In this document: positions 42,731 to 51,304 of the stretch, piece by piece | How positions within the stretch are numbered: position 1 is the first letter of the stretch | How the letters are laid out: each line of letters starts with the position of its first letter | DNA from: Fusobacteriaceae bacterium | GTDB taxonomy: Bacteria; Fusobacteriota; Fusobacteriia; Fusobacteriales; Fusobacteriaceae | NCBI GenBank assembly: GCA_031272775.1 | Contig: JAISTB010000007.1 | Location: 1-64,000 of the forward strand | Reading direction: 5' to 3' | Length of the DNA stretch: 64,000 nucleotides | Made by a program: the position numbers and the translations under genes | Notes under the pieces: model-generated | What the model was told of the DNA's origin: nothing | The model's database searches: none | What the model saw: the letters and a program-made list of their open reading frames with translations, nothing else

Positions 42731-42759
42731 ATTATAAAGGTTTTCAGGAAAATGTTCAA
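42731..42759 (-). promoter_or_regulatory. Promoter of the khpA-rimM-trmD-polC operon
   Basis: On the minus strand -35 TTGAAC (plus 42754-42759), 17-bp spacer, -10 TATAAT (plus 42731-42736), 38 bp before the khpA start. Confidence 0.85.
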
Positions 42760-42841
42760 GGGAAAATTCAAAAAACAGAGCCGCCTTTTCACGCGCGCCG
42801 ATTTTATGGGAGCGTCTTTGTTTGTTGATTTTAATTCATAG

Positions 42842-42870
42842 TTGAAATTAGTATAGTTTTGTTCTATAAT
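42842..42870 (+). promoter_or_regulatory. Upstream promoter of tctCBA with palindromic operator
   Basis: -35 TTGAAA at 42842-42847, 17-bp spacer, -10 TATAAT at 42865-42870. The -10 sits in the middle of the perfect palindrome GTTCTA-TAA-TAGAAC (42861-42875), a good place for a repressor. The regulator is not in the neighbourhood. Confidence 0.75.
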
Positions 42871-42920
42871 AGAACGTTTGTCACATTTCCCGTTCCGGCG
42901 AAAGATTTTCGCGTCTCCCC

Positions 42921-42949
42921 TTGACTTTTTCCCCTTTTCATTGTAATAT
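42921..42949 (+). promoter_or_regulatory. Downstream promoter of tctCBA
   Basis: -35 TTGACT at 42921-42926, 17-bp spacer, -10 TAATAT at 42944-42949, 48 bp before the tctC start. With the upstream promoter and the leftward khpA promoter it accounts for the 305-bp gap 42693-42997; I see no gene there. Confidence 0.65.
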
Positions 42950-42997
42950 CGTAGAAATCCATAAAAAAACATCAAGATAACCGGAGTGTGAAATTAT

Positions 42998-43942
42998 ATG
43001 AGAAAAGTATTGATTTCTGTGCTTGCAACGCTGGCTTTGGCGGCTACCATCGTATCTGCCGGAGAATGGAAACCCAAGGAAAACGTGACGGTTGTCGTGG
43101 CCTATAAGGCCGGAACCGGAACAGACAGTACCGCCCGTGTACTGACTTCCCACGCGGAAAAATATGTGGGAAAGACCCTCGTGATCGACAATCTCGAGGG
43201 GGGCGCGGGCTCCATCGGCTGGACGCGGATCGCCAAATCCAAACCCGACGGCTATACGATCGGATTTCTCAACCTGCCCAATTTCAATTCTTCCATCACG
43301 GAAAAATTAGGCGCTTACACGATCGACAGCTTCATCCCCATCTGCAACCACGTGACGGAAACCTCAGTCGTTTTGGTCGACGCCAAGTCCAAATTCAACA
43401 CGATCCAGGAACTGATCGAATTCGCCAAAGCGAATCCCGGCAAACTGAAGGCCTCCACAAACGGAAAGAAGGCCTCCAACCATATCGGCGCGCAAATGCT
43501 GGCCGTGACTGCGGGCTTCAAGTATGTGGACATCCCCTACGGCGGCACCGCCGACCAGTTGCTGGCCCTCCGGCAGCAGGAAGTGGAGTTTTCCGTGGCC
43601 AAAGTGGCCGACTTCGCGGCCTTCAAGTCCGAAGTCAAGGTCCTTGGCGTCTTTGACGCGAAGCGGCTCCCCGAATACCCGGACGCCCCCACCATCGGCG
43701 AATTGGGCTATTACGACAAATGGCTCGGTTCCTCCCGCTGTATCGTGGCTCCCGCGGGAACGCCCAAGGAAATCATTGATTTTTACGCGGAAGCCTTCCG
43801 GAAGACCATGGAGGATCCCGACTACTTGAAAGCGGCCAAAGCCGCCGGCATTGAGACAAACTACCTCAACCCCGAGCAGACCGGCGAGATCATCAAACAA
43901 CAGCAGGCCTTCGCGGAAAGTCTCGAAGATATCTGGAAGTAA
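42998..43942 (+). CDS. tctC: Tripartite tricarboxylate transporter substrate-binding protein (TctC/Bug family)
   Basis: 314 residues with a signal peptide (MRKVLISVLATLALAATIVSA). Family segments: VTVVVAYKAGTGTDSTAR, the ligand loop EGGAGSIGWTRIAKSKPDGYTIGF, HIGAQMLAVTAGFKYVDIPYGGTADQL, and PDAPTIGELGY. Periplasmic receptor for a carboxylate, not necessarily citrate. It uses a different fold from the two TRAP receptors in this window. Confidence 0.93.
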   Translation: MRKVLISVLATLALAATIVSAGEWKPKENVTVVVAYKAGTGTDSTARVLTSHAEKYVGKTLVIDNLEGGAGSIGWTRIAKSKPDGYTIGFLNLPNFNSSITEKLGAYTIDSFIPICNHVTETSVVLVDAKSKFNTIQELIEFAKANPGKLKASTNGKKASNHIGAQMLAVTAGFKYVDIPYGGTADQLLALRQQEVEFSVAKVADFAAFKSEVKVLGVFDAKRLPEYPDAPTIGELGYYDKWLGSSRCIVAPAGTPKEIIDFYAEAFRKTMEDPDYLKAAKAAGIETNYLNPEQTGEIIKQQQAFAESLEDIWK

Positions 43943-43981
43943 GCGTTCCTGCCCTTCCAAAGTAAACAGGAGGCATTGCTT

Positions 43982-44428
43982 ATGAAAAAAACGGATATCG
44001 GCGTCGTCGCCTTCATGTACGCCGTCTGCGCGCTGTTTTTCGCGCTGACGCTGGGCCTGAAGAAAGAGGCGCAGACCTACCCGCTCTTTATTCTTTTGAT
44101 GCTTTTTTTGCTGACGACCGGCTATGTGGTCAAAATGTTGATAGACGCAAAGAAAAAAGGCGTCTCCTCAGGCCTGGCCGAAGTCTTTGAGGGATTTTTG
44201 CCCGGGCAGTTCATCCCGCTTCTCGTGATGATCGTCCTCTATCTGATCCTCATTTATGTCGTCGGCTTTTATATCGCCACCGTGGCCTTTGTCACCGTGA
44301 GTCTGATCTTTCTGAAAATCAAACGCTGGCAGATCCTCTTAACCAACGCCGCGCTGATCTGTCTCATTTATTGTTCGTTTACCCTGTTTTTGGGCGTACA
44401 TCTGCCCGCGGGGATGCTTTTCGGGTAA
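43982..44428 (+). CDS. tctB: Tripartite tricarboxylate transporter small membrane subunit (TctB family)
   Basis: 148 residues, four membrane helices (near 8-26, 36-55, 78-100 and 108-140). ATG at 43982 behind ACAGGAGG; an in-frame TTG two codons earlier is less likely. TctB proteins diverge strongly, so the call rests on topology and on lying between tctC and tctA. Confidence 0.85.
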   Translation: MKKTDIGVVAFMYAVCALFFALTLGLKKEAQTYPLFILLMLFLLTTGYVVKMLIDAKKKGVSSGLAEVFEGFLPGQFIPLLVMIVLYLILIYVVGFYIATVAFVTVSLIFLKIKRWQILLTNAALICLIYCSFTLFLGVHLPAGMLFG

Positions 44429-44441
44429 AGGAGGTCAACCC

Positions 44442-45995
44442 ATGCTGAATACCTTATCTCTGATGGGAGCGGGCTTCATCAACGCTTTGACCCCCATAAA
44501 CCTTTTGGCCATGGCGGCGGGCACCGCCATCGGCATCGTGATCGGCTGTCTGCCGGGTCTCTCCGCCGCCATGGGCGTGGCGCTTCTGCTGCCGCTCACG
44601 TTCAGTATGAAGCCCGCCACGGGTCTCATCGTACTTGGGGCCATCTATTGCGGCGCGATTTTCGGCGGGTCCATTTCCGCCATCCTGATCCACACGCCGG
44701 GGACGCCGGCTTCGGCCGCAACGGCCATCGAAGGCTATCAGATGACGCTCAAGGGCAAAGCGGGCAAGGCTCTTGCCACTTCCTGCATTTCCTCCTTTTT
44801 CGGAGGGCTGCTCTCCTGCATCAGCCTGTATTTCTTCGCGCCGCCTCTGGCGCAGTTGGCCATGAAATTCAAATCCCCGGAATATTTCTGGTTGTCGCTC
44901 TTCGGGCTCACGATTATCGCCGGGGTATCCACAAAATCCATGCTGAAAGGACTGATGTCGGGAGCTCTGGGGCTCCTTCTCTCGACGATCGGCATGGACC
45001 CTCTCGAAGGGGTGCAGCGCTTCATGTTCGGCCAGTCGTCCCTCTATGAGGGCATCAACACCACCTGCGCCCTGATCGGGCTCTTCTCCATGTCTCAGGC
45101 GCTGATCCTGGCCGAAAAGGCCATCAAGGAGCGCGCCAAAGCGACGGAATTCAGCGACAAGATCACGCTGTCCAAGTCCGAGATGAAGCGGATCACGCCG
45201 ACCATCATCCGCTCGTGGATCATCGGCAACCTGATCGGAATCCTGCCCGGCGCAGGCGCTTCCATCGCCTGCTTCATGGGCTACAACAACGCCCGGCAGT
45301 TCTCCAAGCACAAGGAGGAGTTCGGCAAGGGCTCCATCGAAGGCGTGGCGGGTTCCGAAGCCGCCAATAACGCCGTAACGGGAGGATCGCTCATTCCCAT
45401 GCTGACGCTGGGGATCCCCGGCGAATCGGTGACGGCTGTCCTCATGGGGGGCCTCATCATCCAGGGTCTGCAACCGGGACCCGAGCTTTTTACGCGGCAC
45501 GCGGCCATGACCTATACGTTTTTCGCGGGCTTTGTGCTCGTGCAGTTCTTTATGCTGGGTATCGGCATGCTGGGCTGCCGGGGCTTCGCCAAGATTTCCC
45601 GGCTCTCCGACGCGATTCTGATCCCCAGCGTTTCGGTACTCTGCGTTGTGGGGGCTTACGCGATCCACAAGAACTTTATCGACGTTGTGATCATGATGAT
45701 CTTCGGCGTATTGGGCTATTTCATCCGAAAATTTGACCTCAACCCCGCCGCCATTGTGCTGGCGCTGATCCTGGGGCCCATCGGAGAAAAGGGCCTGCGG
45801 CGTTCGCTGCTCCTTTCGGGCGGCAATCCCGGGATATTGTTCTCGACGCCCCTTTGCTGGATTTTGATTATTTTATGCGTCTTGGGGATCTTCTCCCCGC
45901 TCTTTATGAACAAAGTGGAAAAGACGTCCATTGAAAAAGCCGGCGGCGATATCCCCGACGAAACCGGGGACGATCCGGTCCGGACAGCGGATTAA
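44442..45995 (+). CDS. tctA: Tripartite tricarboxylate transporter large permease (TctA family)
   Basis: 517 residues, about twelve membrane segments. The opening GTAIGIVIGCLPGLSAAMGVALLLPLTF, the GAIYCGAIFGGSISAILIHTPGTPASAATAIEGY region and GNLIGILPGAGASIACFMGYNNAR with VAGSEAANNAV are the diagnostic TctA motifs. Ends tail to tail with the metallophosphoesterase gene, overlapping it by 4 bp, and no terminator separates them. Confidence 0.95.
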   Translation: MLNTLSLMGAGFINALTPINLLAMAAGTAIGIVIGCLPGLSAAMGVALLLPLTFSMKPATGLIVLGAIYCGAIFGGSISAILIHTPGTPASAATAIEGYQMTLKGKAGKALATSCISSFFGGLLSCISLYFFAPPLAQLAMKFKSPEYFWLSLFGLTIIAGVSTKSMLKGLMSGALGLLLSTIGMDPLEGVQRFMFGQSSLYEGINTTCALIGLFSMSQALILAEKAIKERAKATEFSDKITLSKSEMKRITPTIIRSWIIGNLIGILPGAGASIACFMGYNNARQFSKHKEEFGKGSIEGVAGSEAANNAVTGGSLIPMLTLGIPGESVTAVLMGGLIIQGLQPGPELFTRHAAMTYTFFAGFVLVQFFMLGIGMLGCRGFAKISRLSDAILIPSVSVLCVVGAYAIHKNFIDVVIMMIFGVLGYFIRKFDLNPAAIVLALILGPIGEKGLRRSLLLSGGNPGILFSTPLCWILIILCVLGIFSPLFMNKVEKTSIEKAGGDIPDETGDDPVRTAD

Positions 45996-47131
45996 GGCGC
46001 GGGGCGGAATTTCAATCGGATCCGCACGATTTCCGGCCGGTTTCCGATCCGCACGGGCGGGCCCCAGGTCCCGACCCCGTTTGTCACGTAAAAATGCGTA
46101 TTTCCGATTTTTTTATAGCCCCAGGCGACTTCATAAAGGGCTTTCACGATATGATTGACGGGCCAGAACTGCCCGTAGTGGGTATGGCCGGAAAATTGGA
46201 CGTCAACGCCCGCCGCGGCCGTCTCCCCCAGCTCATAGGGCTGATGGTCCAGGACGATGACCGGGAGGTTCTCCGTGACCCCCGCCATAAGCTCCGCGAT
46301 CCCTTTTCGTGAAAACCCCCGCCTCGGGGCCGAACGATCTTCCCGTCCGATCACGTAAAAAGCGTCGGCGATTTTTGTGATGTCGTCGCGCAGCATATTT
46401 ACCTTGTGCGCGCGAAGATAGTCGACGGTCTTTTGCACGCCCCCGAAAAACTCATGATTTCCCGTGCAGGCATAGACGCCGTAAAGGGCCTTGATCCGTT
46501 TGAATTCCTCCCCCATGTCCTCCCGGATCACAGGCTCGGCGCCGCGGTCCGCCACGTCGCCGGGAATAAGCACCACATCGGGATGCAATTCGTTGATCTT
46601 ATCGACGATCTTTCCGAGACGCGCCCGCCCGATGAGGATCCCCAGATGCAGGTCCGACAGCAGGACAATATCCAGTTTCGTAAGCCCGCCGGCCGCCTTG
46701 TCCACGGTAAATTCCAGCTCCCGGATACGCGGAATACGGGAATTGATGTGCCCGCCGAGGACCGCTATCCCCACAATTCCCGAAACCATCAGCGCCGTCA
46801 GGTGTTTTGCCCGGAGCGGGTTCCGGCTTAGGGCCGCGGGGAAAAAGGGGCGGATGTGGTTCGCGAGGCGCAAGGAGTCAATAAAAAGCGCCGCCAGAAA
46901 AAAATAGATCAGCGCCACGATCCAGAACGAGCCGACCCAGGCGAGAACCGTCCCGGTGAAGGGCGGAAATCGCGTTTCCACATAGCGGCCCAGGAAAAAA
47001 GAGAGGGCGGCAATCCAGTACAAAACAACGTAGAGGGCCCGTAACAACGGGCCCCCCGGAAGGACTTGCCACCCCCGGATAAAGACATAAATATTCATCA
47101 AGAGCAATATGACCACTGGCAGAATAAACAA
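45992..47131 (-). CDS. Membrane-anchored metallophosphoesterase (YkuE-like)
   Basis: 379 residues. About four hydrophobic segments in the first 140 residues anchor a calcineurin-type phosphoesterase with all metal motifs: LSDLHLG, GDVADRG, GNHEFFGG, LDHQP and FSGHTHYGQFWP. Members act on lipid or nucleotide phosphates (UDP-diacylglucosamine hydrolases are relatives), but the substrate here is unknown. TTG start at 47131 with GGAGG at 9 bp. Last gene of the long leftward operon, 14 bp after pckA. Confidence 0.85.
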   Translation of the reverse strand: MFILPVVILLLMNIYVFIRGWQVLPGGPLLRALYVVLYWIAALSFFLGRYVETRFPPFTGTVLAWVGSFWIVALIYFFLAALFIDSLRLANHIRPFFPAALSRNPLRAKHLTALMVSGIVGIAVLGGHINSRIPRIRELEFTVDKAAGGLTKLDIVLLSDLHLGILIGRARLGKIVDKINELHPDVVLIPGDVADRGAEPVIREDMGEEFKRIKALYGVYACTGNHEFFGGVQKTVDYLRAHKVNMLRDDITKIADAFYVIGREDRSAPRRGFSRKGIAELMAGVTENLPVIVLDHQPYELGETAAAGVDVQFSGHTHYGQFWPVNHIVKALYEVAWGYKKIGNTHFYVTNGVGTWGPPVRIGNRPEIVRIRLKFRPAP

Positions 47132-47145
47132 AGAGGCAAACCTCC

Positions 47146-48798
47146 TTAGAACCGTTTCAAAATCCCCTCAATGGCCGCTCTGGCTTCCGCCGGCAGCGCG
47201 TCTCTGCCCCCCTTGAAGGTTTCGAGAGAATTGAGATAGTCGACCCGGCTCTGGAACTGACCTTTCAAAACCTTCAGATAGTCGGCGCTGGAAAAATCGG
47301 GAACGAAACCCTCGATATCCATGGTCTCGATCTCGGTTATGGGACCCAGGGCCTTGAATGCCGCCGTTTCATCGACAATTTTTTCGATGATGTCTATGGT
47401 CGTTTCCTTGGGGATCTTCTTTTCGAGGAAATGTCCCGTATTGAGGATATAGCAGGCGACTCCCCTTACCTCAAAGAGATACTTGAATTTCTTGTAGTCC
47501 TCGCCTAAAGGATACGTCCGGAAAGGATTGGCGTAGGGCTCGAAGACCAGCGCGTTGGGATCGACCCCCTCGGCCAGCTTTTCGGCTGTCGTCCGTTTCG
47601 TCGCGAGACAGGCCCCCATGACCGAGGCCAGCGTCGGATCCGTCAGTTTTACCACCGGCGGCAGCGAAGGGTCTTTCATGAGCCATACGATGGAATTAAT
47701 CGGTTCTTCCATTTTGTCGACGCGGTTGGCGGCCCAGAGTTTGGACTTGATGGCCCGGCCGTTGCCGTTTCTTATATCCTCGGTCACAATGACTTTCTTG
47801 CCTTCCATATCCTGCGTCACGCCCACATTCTGCACCGTAATCAAAAACTTGTTGTCGGGAGAGGTCAGCGGATAATCTTGGGTCTTGTCGAAATACGTGG
47901 GTTCCATGGCCACGGTGGAGCCGTTTTCGGAGGAAATGATATAGGCGTCGTCATGAAGCACGGTCACATCGTATTTACCGCCGTGTTTGGCGTGGGTCAG
48001 CGTGGATTTTCCGGAGCCAGACAGCCCGAATACGCCCAATACGTGGGCTTTTTTGTCTTTGCGCACGATGCGCTTCAGGCCGCCGTGACAGGAGGCGTAG
48101 CCGTTGCGGTTGGCGATGCTCCAGGCCAGCGTCAGCGTTCCTTTCTTGTGTTCGCCGAAATAGCGCATGCCCAAAAGACAAGCGCAGTTGTGTTCGGGAT
48201 CGAAGTAGGCCAGGCCGTTGGGGAATTTCGGATGCACGTAATCGGGTACGGACACGATGTAGATGTCCGGCTCGTCGCCTATGGGTTTGGATTTCCCGTA
48301 CATCTCGTCGTAGAAGGGCGTGATGTACTGGAAATTCAGCAGCCAGTTGTAGAGCGTGTTTTCAAAATTTTCCGGAACCAGCAGATTCGCCCGCAGGATA
48401 AAATCGGGATCAAGGCCGATATAGGCCTGGGTGTGGTACATTTTTTTAAATCTGGTCAAATAGACGGCCTCTCTCAAGACTTTGCAGATTTCCCCCTCGT
48501 CGACGCCCTTTTCGCCCAAAATTACTCGTGCTCCCGCGAAACGACCGACAGTCTCCCCGTCGTTGAACAAAAGGATTTTGGCGTCGGCGGGAAGTCCGAT
48601 GGATTCCGGCTTATAGACCGGCATATCCGTCTCAATGGTCCCTACCGCAGCCTTTGCCATCTCGTATGCCTTTCCGATGTCGTTCATTTTCACCACGTTG
48701 TTTCCGTAAAACGCGGTCTCAATTGTGGTACGGGACATGGAAAACGCCCGTTTTCCCTGAGTTACATCCGCTCTTTGAAACTTCGCAATTGTTGACAT
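47146..48798 (-). CDS. pckA: Phosphoenolpyruvate carboxykinase (ATP)
   Basis: 550 residues, ATP-type length. Kinase loop GLSGSGKSTLTH near 263, metal and catalytic segment VLHDDAYIIS, and the preceding AWSIANRNGYASCHGGLKRIV. It interconverts oxaloacetate plus ATP with PEP, CO2 and ADP; in anaerobes it often runs towards oxaloacetate to feed succinate and gain ATP. ATG 48798 behind GAGGAGGCG. 21 bp after the pseudouridine synthase gene. Confidence 0.93.
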   Translation of the reverse strand: MSTIAKFQRADVTQGKRAFSMSRTTIETAFYGNNVVKMNDIGKAYEMAKAAVGTIETDMPVYKPESIGLPADAKILLFNDGETVGRFAGARVILGEKGVDEGEICKVLREAVYLTRFKKMYHTQAYIGLDPDFILRANLLVPENFENTLYNWLLNFQYITPFYDEMYGKSKPIGDEPDIYIVSVPDYVHPKFPNGLAYFDPEHNCACLLGMRYFGEHKKGTLTLAWSIANRNGYASCHGGLKRIVRKDKKAHVLGVFGLSGSGKSTLTHAKHGGKYDVTVLHDDAYIISSENGSTVAMEPTYFDKTQDYPLTSPDNKFLITVQNVGVTQDMEGKKVIVTEDIRNGNGRAIKSKLWAANRVDKMEEPINSIVWLMKDPSLPPVVKLTDPTLASVMGACLATKRTTAEKLAEGVDPNALVFEPYANPFRTYPLGEDYKKFKYLFEVRGVACYILNTGHFLEKKIPKETTIDIIEKIVDETAAFKALGPITEIETMDIEGFVPDFSSADYLKVLKGQFQSRVDYLNSLETFKGGRDALPAEARAAIEGILKRF

Positions 48799-48819
48799 AT
48801 AACGCCTCCTCATAGAAAT

Positions 48820-49737
48820 TTATTTTTTATTCCTCTCGTTCCCCATCCGCTTGATGAACCGCTCCGGCGCAGGCAATTCCAGCTCCAGATTGTATCGGGG
48901 AATTTTCAGATAACAGGAAAACAAATACAGCGTCTCCCCCTTTTCCTTTTCTCCGTATTTTCCGTCTCCCACGACAGGGTTCCCCCTTGCCGCCAGTTGC
49001 ACCCGCAATTGATGGGTCCGTCCGCTTTCGAGCTCTCCCGCCAGGAGCGTCAGGCCCTTTCTTTTGCGTAAGACCCGAAAATGGCTGACGGCTTCCCTGG
49101 CGCCGGGTTCCGCTCCGGGCAGGACCACGACCCGCTCCTCTTCTTTTCTGAGCCAGTTCCTGAGCGTAAAATGCCGCTCGGCGATCTCCCCGTGGACCAG
49201 GATGTAATAGCGCTTCGTGATGTCCCGTCGGCGAATATCCTGAGAGAGGGCCCTTGTGACCGTAAGCTTTTTCGAGCCCAGGACGAGGCCCGAGGTGCTT
49301 TTGTCGATGCGGTTGACAAAATTGAACTCGGGATTTTCCGTATAGCTCTTGATCAGCTCGGAAAGGCCTACTTCATGACCGCTACCCTTGTGCATCACGA
49401 CTCCCGGCGCTTTATTGTAGACGAGGATGTCGTCATTTTCAAAGACGATCCCGCTTTGGATTTCGGCCCAGCTCATGACCCCGCGCGGAAGTTCTTTCTC
49501 CGCCGGCGGTTTTTTTTCACTTCCTTCGGCCTTGTTTCCGATCGCGCCTGTAAAATCGGCGCTGACCTGATCCCCTCTGCGCAGATGATAGTTTTCTTTG
49601 GCCTTTTTTCCGTTCACCCGGGCAAGACCCTTCCGGATCCCTCTAAAAATGGCGTCCAGAGGCGTATCCGGAAAATGGTTGCGCAAAAACCGGTCAAAGC
49701 GCGCGTTTTCATACTTTTCGTCGATCGTGAATTCCAT
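48820..49737 (-). CDS. RluA-family pseudouridine synthase (RluC/RluD-like)
   Basis: 305 residues. N-terminal S4-type RNA-binding domain (ARFDRFLRNHFPDTPLDAIFRGIRKGLARVNGKKAKENYHLRRGD), then the catalytic motif NRIDKSTSGLVLGSKK with the active-site Asp in RIDKSTSG (near 143), and ESGRTHQLRVQLAARGNPVVGD. Modifies uridines in 23S rRNA or tRNA. The S4 domain and length favour RluC/RluD; the exact target is not readable. Confidence 0.9.
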   Translation of the reverse strand: MEFTIDEKYENARFDRFLRNHFPDTPLDAIFRGIRKGLARVNGKKAKENYHLRRGDQVSADFTGAIGNKAEGSEKKPPAEKELPRGVMSWAEIQSGIVFENDDILVYNKAPGVVMHKGSGHEVGLSELIKSYTENPEFNFVNRIDKSTSGLVLGSKKLTVTRALSQDIRRRDITKRYYILVHGEIAERHFTLRNWLRKEEERVVVLPGAEPGAREAVSHFRVLRKRKGLTLLAGELESGRTHQLRVQLAARGNPVVGDGKYGEKEKGETLYLFSCYLKIPRYNLELELPAPERFIKRMGNERNKK

Positions 49738-49738
49738 T

Positions 49739-50842
49739 CTATTCCCCGCGATAAATCTTGACGCTCTGGACGATCCCCAGCATCATAAAGGAAAAAAGCA
49801 GAGAACTTCCGCCATAGCTCATAAAGAGCAAAGGCAGGCCCGTAACAGGCATGACGCCCATGATCATGCCGATATTGACCGCCACGTGGAAAAAGAAAAT
49901 CGAGGCGATGCCATAGCAGACGAGTTTGCCGTAGGGATCTTCCGTCGTATCCGCGACTTGCAGGATCTGAAAAATCAGGATCAGGTAGAGCGCCAGGAGA
50001 ATGAGTCCGCCCACGAGACCCCGTTCTTCAAGGAAAACGGAACCGATAAAGTCCGTATGGGATTCGGGCAAAAAACGGAGTTTGCTCTGGGTGTTGTTCA
50101 TGAAGCCCTTGCCGTAGACGCCGCCGGAACCGATGGCGATCATGGACTGGATCACGTTCCAGCCGCTGTCGCTGATGTTGCTTTCGGGATTCAAAAATGT
50201 CAGGATCCGCTCCCGCTGGTAGTCCTTGAGGACGAAAAGATAGACGAGCGGGACGGAAACCACGGCCCCCGCCACCATCAGGGCGATCATTTTCCAGTCG
50301 ATGCCGTGGATAAAGACGAGGACGACGTAGATCACAATGAGCACCAGGGAAGTCCCCAGATCCGGCTGCCGGAGGATCAAAAGAAAGACCGGCAGGATAT
50401 GCAGGCCCGCCAGGAAAAGGCTCTTGACGCCGTCAAAGCGTTCCCGGTAATTCCTCACGAGAAATTCCGAAAACGTCAGGATGATAAAAAGCTTCGCGAA
50501 TTCCGAAGGCTGCACCGTAAAAGGTCCCAAGGCGACCCAGCGGTAGGCGCCTTTGCGGGAAATCCCGATGACGTAGACCGACATCAGCAAAAGCAGGTTA
50601 AAGCCGTAGATGACCTTATAGTATTTTCCGTATTTTTTATAATCGATCAGCGTAAAGAGAATGTAGGCCCCGACGGAAATCCCCAGCCACAGGGCCTCCC
50701 GCCGGAAAAAAAGCGAAGTCCTCGTGATGGTGGCGCTGTAAATGGTCGCGAGGCTGATGACGCAAATAAAGAGCGCGTTCAACAACAACAGATGGTTCAT
50801 TTTTTTGACCCGTTTAAAGATGTTTTTGCTGTTTCGCAGCAC
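49739..50842 (-). CDS. rodA: Rod-shape peptidoglycan glycosyltransferase RodA
   Basis: 367 residues, about ten membrane helices, SEDS family. FTVQPSEFAKLFIILTFSEFL, GSGGVYGKGFMNNTQSKLRFLPESHTDFIGSVFLEE (the conserved Asp in SHTDFI is catalytic in the family) and PVTGLPLLFMSYGGSSLL are all intact. Length and motifs favour RodA over FtsW. It polymerises lipid II for cell elongation with a class B PBP. GTG start behind GGAGGGAGGG. Confidence 0.92.
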   Translation of the reverse strand: MLRNSKNIFKRVKKMNHLLLLNALFICVISLATIYSATITRTSLFFRREALWLGISVGAYILFTLIDYKKYGKYYKVIYGFNLLLLMSVYVIGISRKGAYRWVALGPFTVQPSEFAKLFIILTFSEFLVRNYRERFDGVKSLFLAGLHILPVFLLILRQPDLGTSLVLIVIYVVLVFIHGIDWKMIALMVAGAVVSVPLVYLFVLKDYQRERILTFLNPESNISDSGWNVIQSMIAIGSGGVYGKGFMNNTQSKLRFLPESHTDFIGSVFLEERGLVGGLILLALYLILIFQILQVADTTEDPYGKLVCYGIASIFFFHVAVNIGMIMGVMPVTGLPLLFMSYGGSSLLFSFMMLGIVQSVKIYRGE

Positions 50843-50854
50843 AGGCCCTCCCTC

Positions 50855-51304
50855 CTATCGCGTGCCCGTATGGCCGAATCCGCCGTCTCCGCGGGCCGTG
50901 GCGTCCAGGGTTTCGACTTCCGTCCAGCGGATTTGCGCCACTTTGTTCAGGACAAGCTGGCCGATCCGCTCCCCGGGTTGGATCACAAAGTCTTCGGCGC
51001 CCAGGTTCGCGACGATGATCCGCACCTCGCCGCGGTAATCGCTGTCTATGGTGCCGGGCGTATTGAGGAGCGTAATCCCGTGTTTGAGCGCCAAACCCGA
51101 ACGGGGCCGCACCTGGACCTCGTAGCCTTCGGGTACCGCAATTCTGAGCCCTGTGGGAATCAGGGCCCTTTCCAGAGATTTGAGCGTCACCGGGGCCGTG
51201 AGATGCGCCCGCACGTCCATGCCGGCGGCCCCTTCCGTTTCATAGCGGGGCAGCTCCGCCCCCTGTTCCCGCGTGATTTCAACTTTGATTTTTTCTTCTT
51301 TCAT
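50855..51304 (-). CDS. dut: Deoxyuridine 5'-triphosphate nucleotidohydrolase
   Basis: 149 residues, trimeric dUTPase type. Five motifs in order: AAGMDVRA, PRSGLALKHGI, NTPGTIDSDYRGEV, QPGERIGQLVL, and the C-terminal P-loop-like RGDGGFGHTG. It hydrolyses dUTP to dUMP. Overlaps the M16 peptidase gene by 4 bp. Confidence 0.97.
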   Translation of the reverse strand: MKEEKIKVEITREQGAELPRYETEGAAGMDVRAHLTAPVTLKSLERALIPTGLRIAVPEGYEVQVRPRSGLALKHGITLLNTPGTIDSDYRGEVRIIVANLGAEDFVIQPGERIGQLVLNKVAQIRWTEVETLDATARGDGGFGHTGTR

